7,395 nucleotides of DNA, taken from positions 1-7,395 of the forward strand of contig JAAXUU010000058.1 in the NCBI GenBank assembly GCA_013335845.1, given 5' to 3'. This stretch comes from Actinomycetota bacterium. GTDB lineage: Bacteria > Actinomycetota > Coriobacteriia > Coriobacteriales > RUG844. Each line of letters begins with the position of its first letter. Positions within the stretch are counted from its first letter, which is position 1. Shown here piece after piece: positions 6,051-7,395 of the stretch. The translations under genes and the position numbers were made by a program. A model generated the notes under the pieces. It was not told where the DNA came from, made no database searches, and saw only the letters and a program-made list of their open reading frames with translations.

Positions 6051-7274
6051 ATGTTATCCATCAACGAGAATTATCTGAAACTCAACGAGAATTATCTTTT
6101 CTCCGATATCGCGAAAAAAGTCGCAGCGTACGAGAAAGAGAATCCCGAGAAAGAAATCATCCGTCTCGGAATCGGTGACGTGACTCTTCCGCTGGCCCCT
6201 GCGATCATCGAAGCCCTCCATATCGCCGTCGATGAGCAATCGAACCCCGCGACGTTTCGCGGTTACTCCCCCGACCTTGGGTACAGTTTTTTGCGAGAAT
6301 TGATCGCCGAGAAGGACTTCACCGATCATGGGTGCGAAGTGTACTCCGACGAGATTTTCGTCTCCGATGGTGCGAAGTCGGATTCGGGGAATATCCAGGA
6401 GATCTTCGGCCAAGATGTCATCGTAGCCCTCGGTGATCCGGTCTATCCGGTCTACCTCGATAGTAACACGATGAGCGGTCGCACAGGAGTCTATGATGAG
6501 GCTACGGGGAAATTCAGCGGGATCGTCTACCTGCCCACCAGTGCTGAAAACAACTTCGTACCCTCCCTCCCTTCTCGGCACGCAGATCTCATCTACCTCT
6601 GCTATCCCAACAATCCCACCGGTACGACGCTCACGAAAGACGAGCTCCAAGCATGGGTCGATTACGCGAACGAGGAGAAGGCGGTCATCATCTTCGACGC
6701 TGCTTACGAGGCATATATCTCGGAAGAGAACATCCCCCATTCGATCTATGAATGCGAGGGTGCGCGCACCTGCGCGATAGAGATACGTAGCTTTTCGAAA
6801 ATCGCAGGATTCACAGGGCTCAGACTCGGTTTCACCGTGGTTCCCAAGGACCTGCTCGTGGATGGCCATTCCGTTCGCGACCTGTGGGCACGCCGCCATG
6901 GCACCAAATTCAACGGAGCGCCTTATATCATCCAGCGCGCTGGAGCTGCCGTCTATACCGAAGAAGGACAAAAGCAGATAGCAGAGCAGATCACCTATTA
7001 CATGAACAACGCGAAGGTGATTCGCGAGGGTCTCATAGCTTCCGGATTTGAAGTCTTCGGTGGAATCAACGCTCCGTACGTCTGGCTCAAAACCCCCGAG
7101 GGAATGGGTTCGTGGGAATTCTTCGACTTCCTTCTCAAGAACGCCCAGATCGTGGGTACTCCCGGCTCCGGTTTCGGTCCGAGCGGTGAAGGTTATTTCC
7201 GTCTCACAGGTTTTGGAAACGCCGAGAAAACCCAGGAAGCCGTACGAAGGATTACGCAACTCTTCGCCGTGTAG
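6051..7274 (+). CDS. dapL: LL-diaminopimelate aminotransferase
   Basis: This fold type I PLP aminotransferase of 407 residues converts tetrahydrodipicolinate directly to LL-DAP with glutamate as amino donor, bypassing the succinylase, acetylase and dehydrogenase branches. Family-specific segments are clear: an INENYLK start, IRLGIGDVTLPL, FRGYSPDLGY and SDGAKSDSGNI. PLP contacts are N188 in YPNNPTG, D216 and Y219 in DAAYEAY, and K250 in SFSKIAGFTG as the Schiff-base lysine. R384 in GYFRLTGFG should bind the substrate carboxylate. Ile follows the PLP lysine where many homologues have Thr. Its Shine-Dalgarno AAGGAG (6037-6042) lies inside dapF, and the start follows the dapF stop by three bases, so the two are translationally coupled. 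Together they give the last two steps to meso-DAP. The extreme 5' end carries a 16-bp direct repeat. Confidence 0.97.
   Translation: MLSINENYLKLNENYLFSDIAKKVAAYEKENPEKEIIRLGIGDVTLPLAPAIIEALHIAVDEQSNPATFRGYSPDLGYSFLRELIAEKDFTDHGCEVYSDEIFVSDGAKSDSGNIQEIFGQDVIVALGDPVYPVYLDSNTMSGRTGVYDEATGKFSGIVYLPTSAENNFVPSLPSRHADLIYLCYPNNPTGTTLTKDELQAWVDYANEEKAVIIFDAAYEAYISEENIPHSIYECEGARTCAIEIRSFSKIAGFTGLRLGFTVVPKDLLVDGHSVRDLWARRHGTKFNGAPYIIQRAGAAVYTEEGQKQIAEQITYYMNNAKVIREGLIASGFEVFGGINAPYVWLKTPEGMGSWEFFDFLLKNAQIVGTPGSGFGPSGEGYFRLTGFGNAEKTQEAVRRITQLFAV
6061..6097 (+). repeat. 16-bp perfect direct repeat inside dapL
   Basis: TCAACGAGAATTATCT occurs at 6061-6076 and again at 6082-6097, a 21-base (7-codon) period. 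It encodes INENYLK followed by LNENYLF. In family members I know the second block usually reads more like a GSYLF or ASYLF sequence, so this looks like a local copy of the first block onto the second. Confidence 0.85.
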
Positions 7275-7298
7275 CGCCACGCTTCAAATACAACTTGC

Positions 7299-7343
7299 GA
7301 GCCCCATGGTGATTCAACTCACCATGGGGCTCTATTCATTTTG
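7299..7343. terminator. Rho-independent terminator after dapL
   Basis: Arms 7299-7312 and 7319-7332 form a perfect 14-bp stem, GAGCCCCATGGTGA with its complement, around a 6-base loop. A T-rich tail (TATTCATTTT) follows on the + side. It begins 25 bases past the dapL stop and ends the dapFL operon. The - strand side also has some T residues, so it could serve a convergent gene entering from the right. I see no identifiable gene in 7344-7395. Confidence 0.93.
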
Positions 7344-7395
7344 CGGACATGACGTTCATGATTGTTCTACGGCACATCGAACGCAACCTTACCGT

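Noticed and set aside
6054..7280. 408-codon open frame on the - strand covering the whole of dapL
   Set aside because: It is codon-aligned with dapL, so its length only shows that dapL avoids TTA, CTA and TCA codons. The translation has no recognisable domain, and the DapL motifs are unmistakable.
7336..7395. Possible 3' end of a convergent - strand gene (19 codons ending TGA at 7338-7336)
   Set aside because: The frame is open from the right edge and ends just before the dapL terminator, which would suit a bidirectional terminator. But 19 residues give no recognisable motif, so I do not annotate it.
1..7395. CRISPR array, insertion sequence, tRNA or rRNA gene
   Set aside because: No spaced long repeats, transposase motifs, terminal inverted repeats or tRNA-like cloverleaf were seen on either strand.

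Overview
The window holds ordinary bacterial chromosomal genes of roughly balanced base composition. It has five complete genes and one gene cut by the left edge. I could not place the organism firmly. The lysine/diaminopimelate route through LL-diaminopimelate aminotransferase, an alpha-type glutamine synthetase, an HD-GYP response regulator and strong Shine-Dalgarno sites together suggest a DAP-containing Gram-positive-type anaerobe, such as a coriobacterium or clostridium. That assignment is inference only.

Layout. From 1 to 2178 (+) there is a two-component pair: the C-terminal end of a histidine kinase, then a REC-(GAF/DUF3369-like)-HD-GYP response regulator. The pair ends at a strong stem-loop (2235-2271), which also closes the convergent cysteine synthase gene (2315-3244, -). 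A 252-base gap follows. It carries the AT-rich promoter region of the cysteine synthase gene and the terminator of glnA (3418-3449). glnA (3497-4837, -) encodes a 446-residue class I-alpha glutamine synthetase. A 355-base divergent intergenic region (4838-5192) separates glnA from dapF (5193-6047, +) and dapL (6051-7274, +), two adjacent genes of meso-diaminopimelate synthesis. The dapFL unit ends in a perfect 14-bp stem-loop terminator (7299-7332). The last 60 bases hold no gene I can identify.

How the genes fit together. The kinase and regulator probably form one signalling pathway that ends in cyclic-di-GMP hydrolysis. CysK, GlnA, DapL and DapF are core nitrogen, sulfur and amino-acid genes. 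DapL transfers an amino group from glutamate to tetrahydrodipicolinate, giving LL-DAP, and DapF epimerises it to meso-DAP for lysine and peptidoglycan. GlnA draws on the same glutamate pool, so the shared glnA/dapF control region is metabolically sensible.

I found no convincing undescribed system. The most interesting non-coding signals are all in the glnA-dapF intergenic region: a 12-bp tandem repeat array (5081-5116, with a degenerate fourth unit from 5066), three GTT-type pentamers at 11-bp spacing resembling an actinobacterial GlnR box (5005-5031), and an unused perfect Shine-Dalgarno in an open in-frame extension of glnA. Among the proteins, the cysteine synthase has unusual residues in its substrate and PLP loops.
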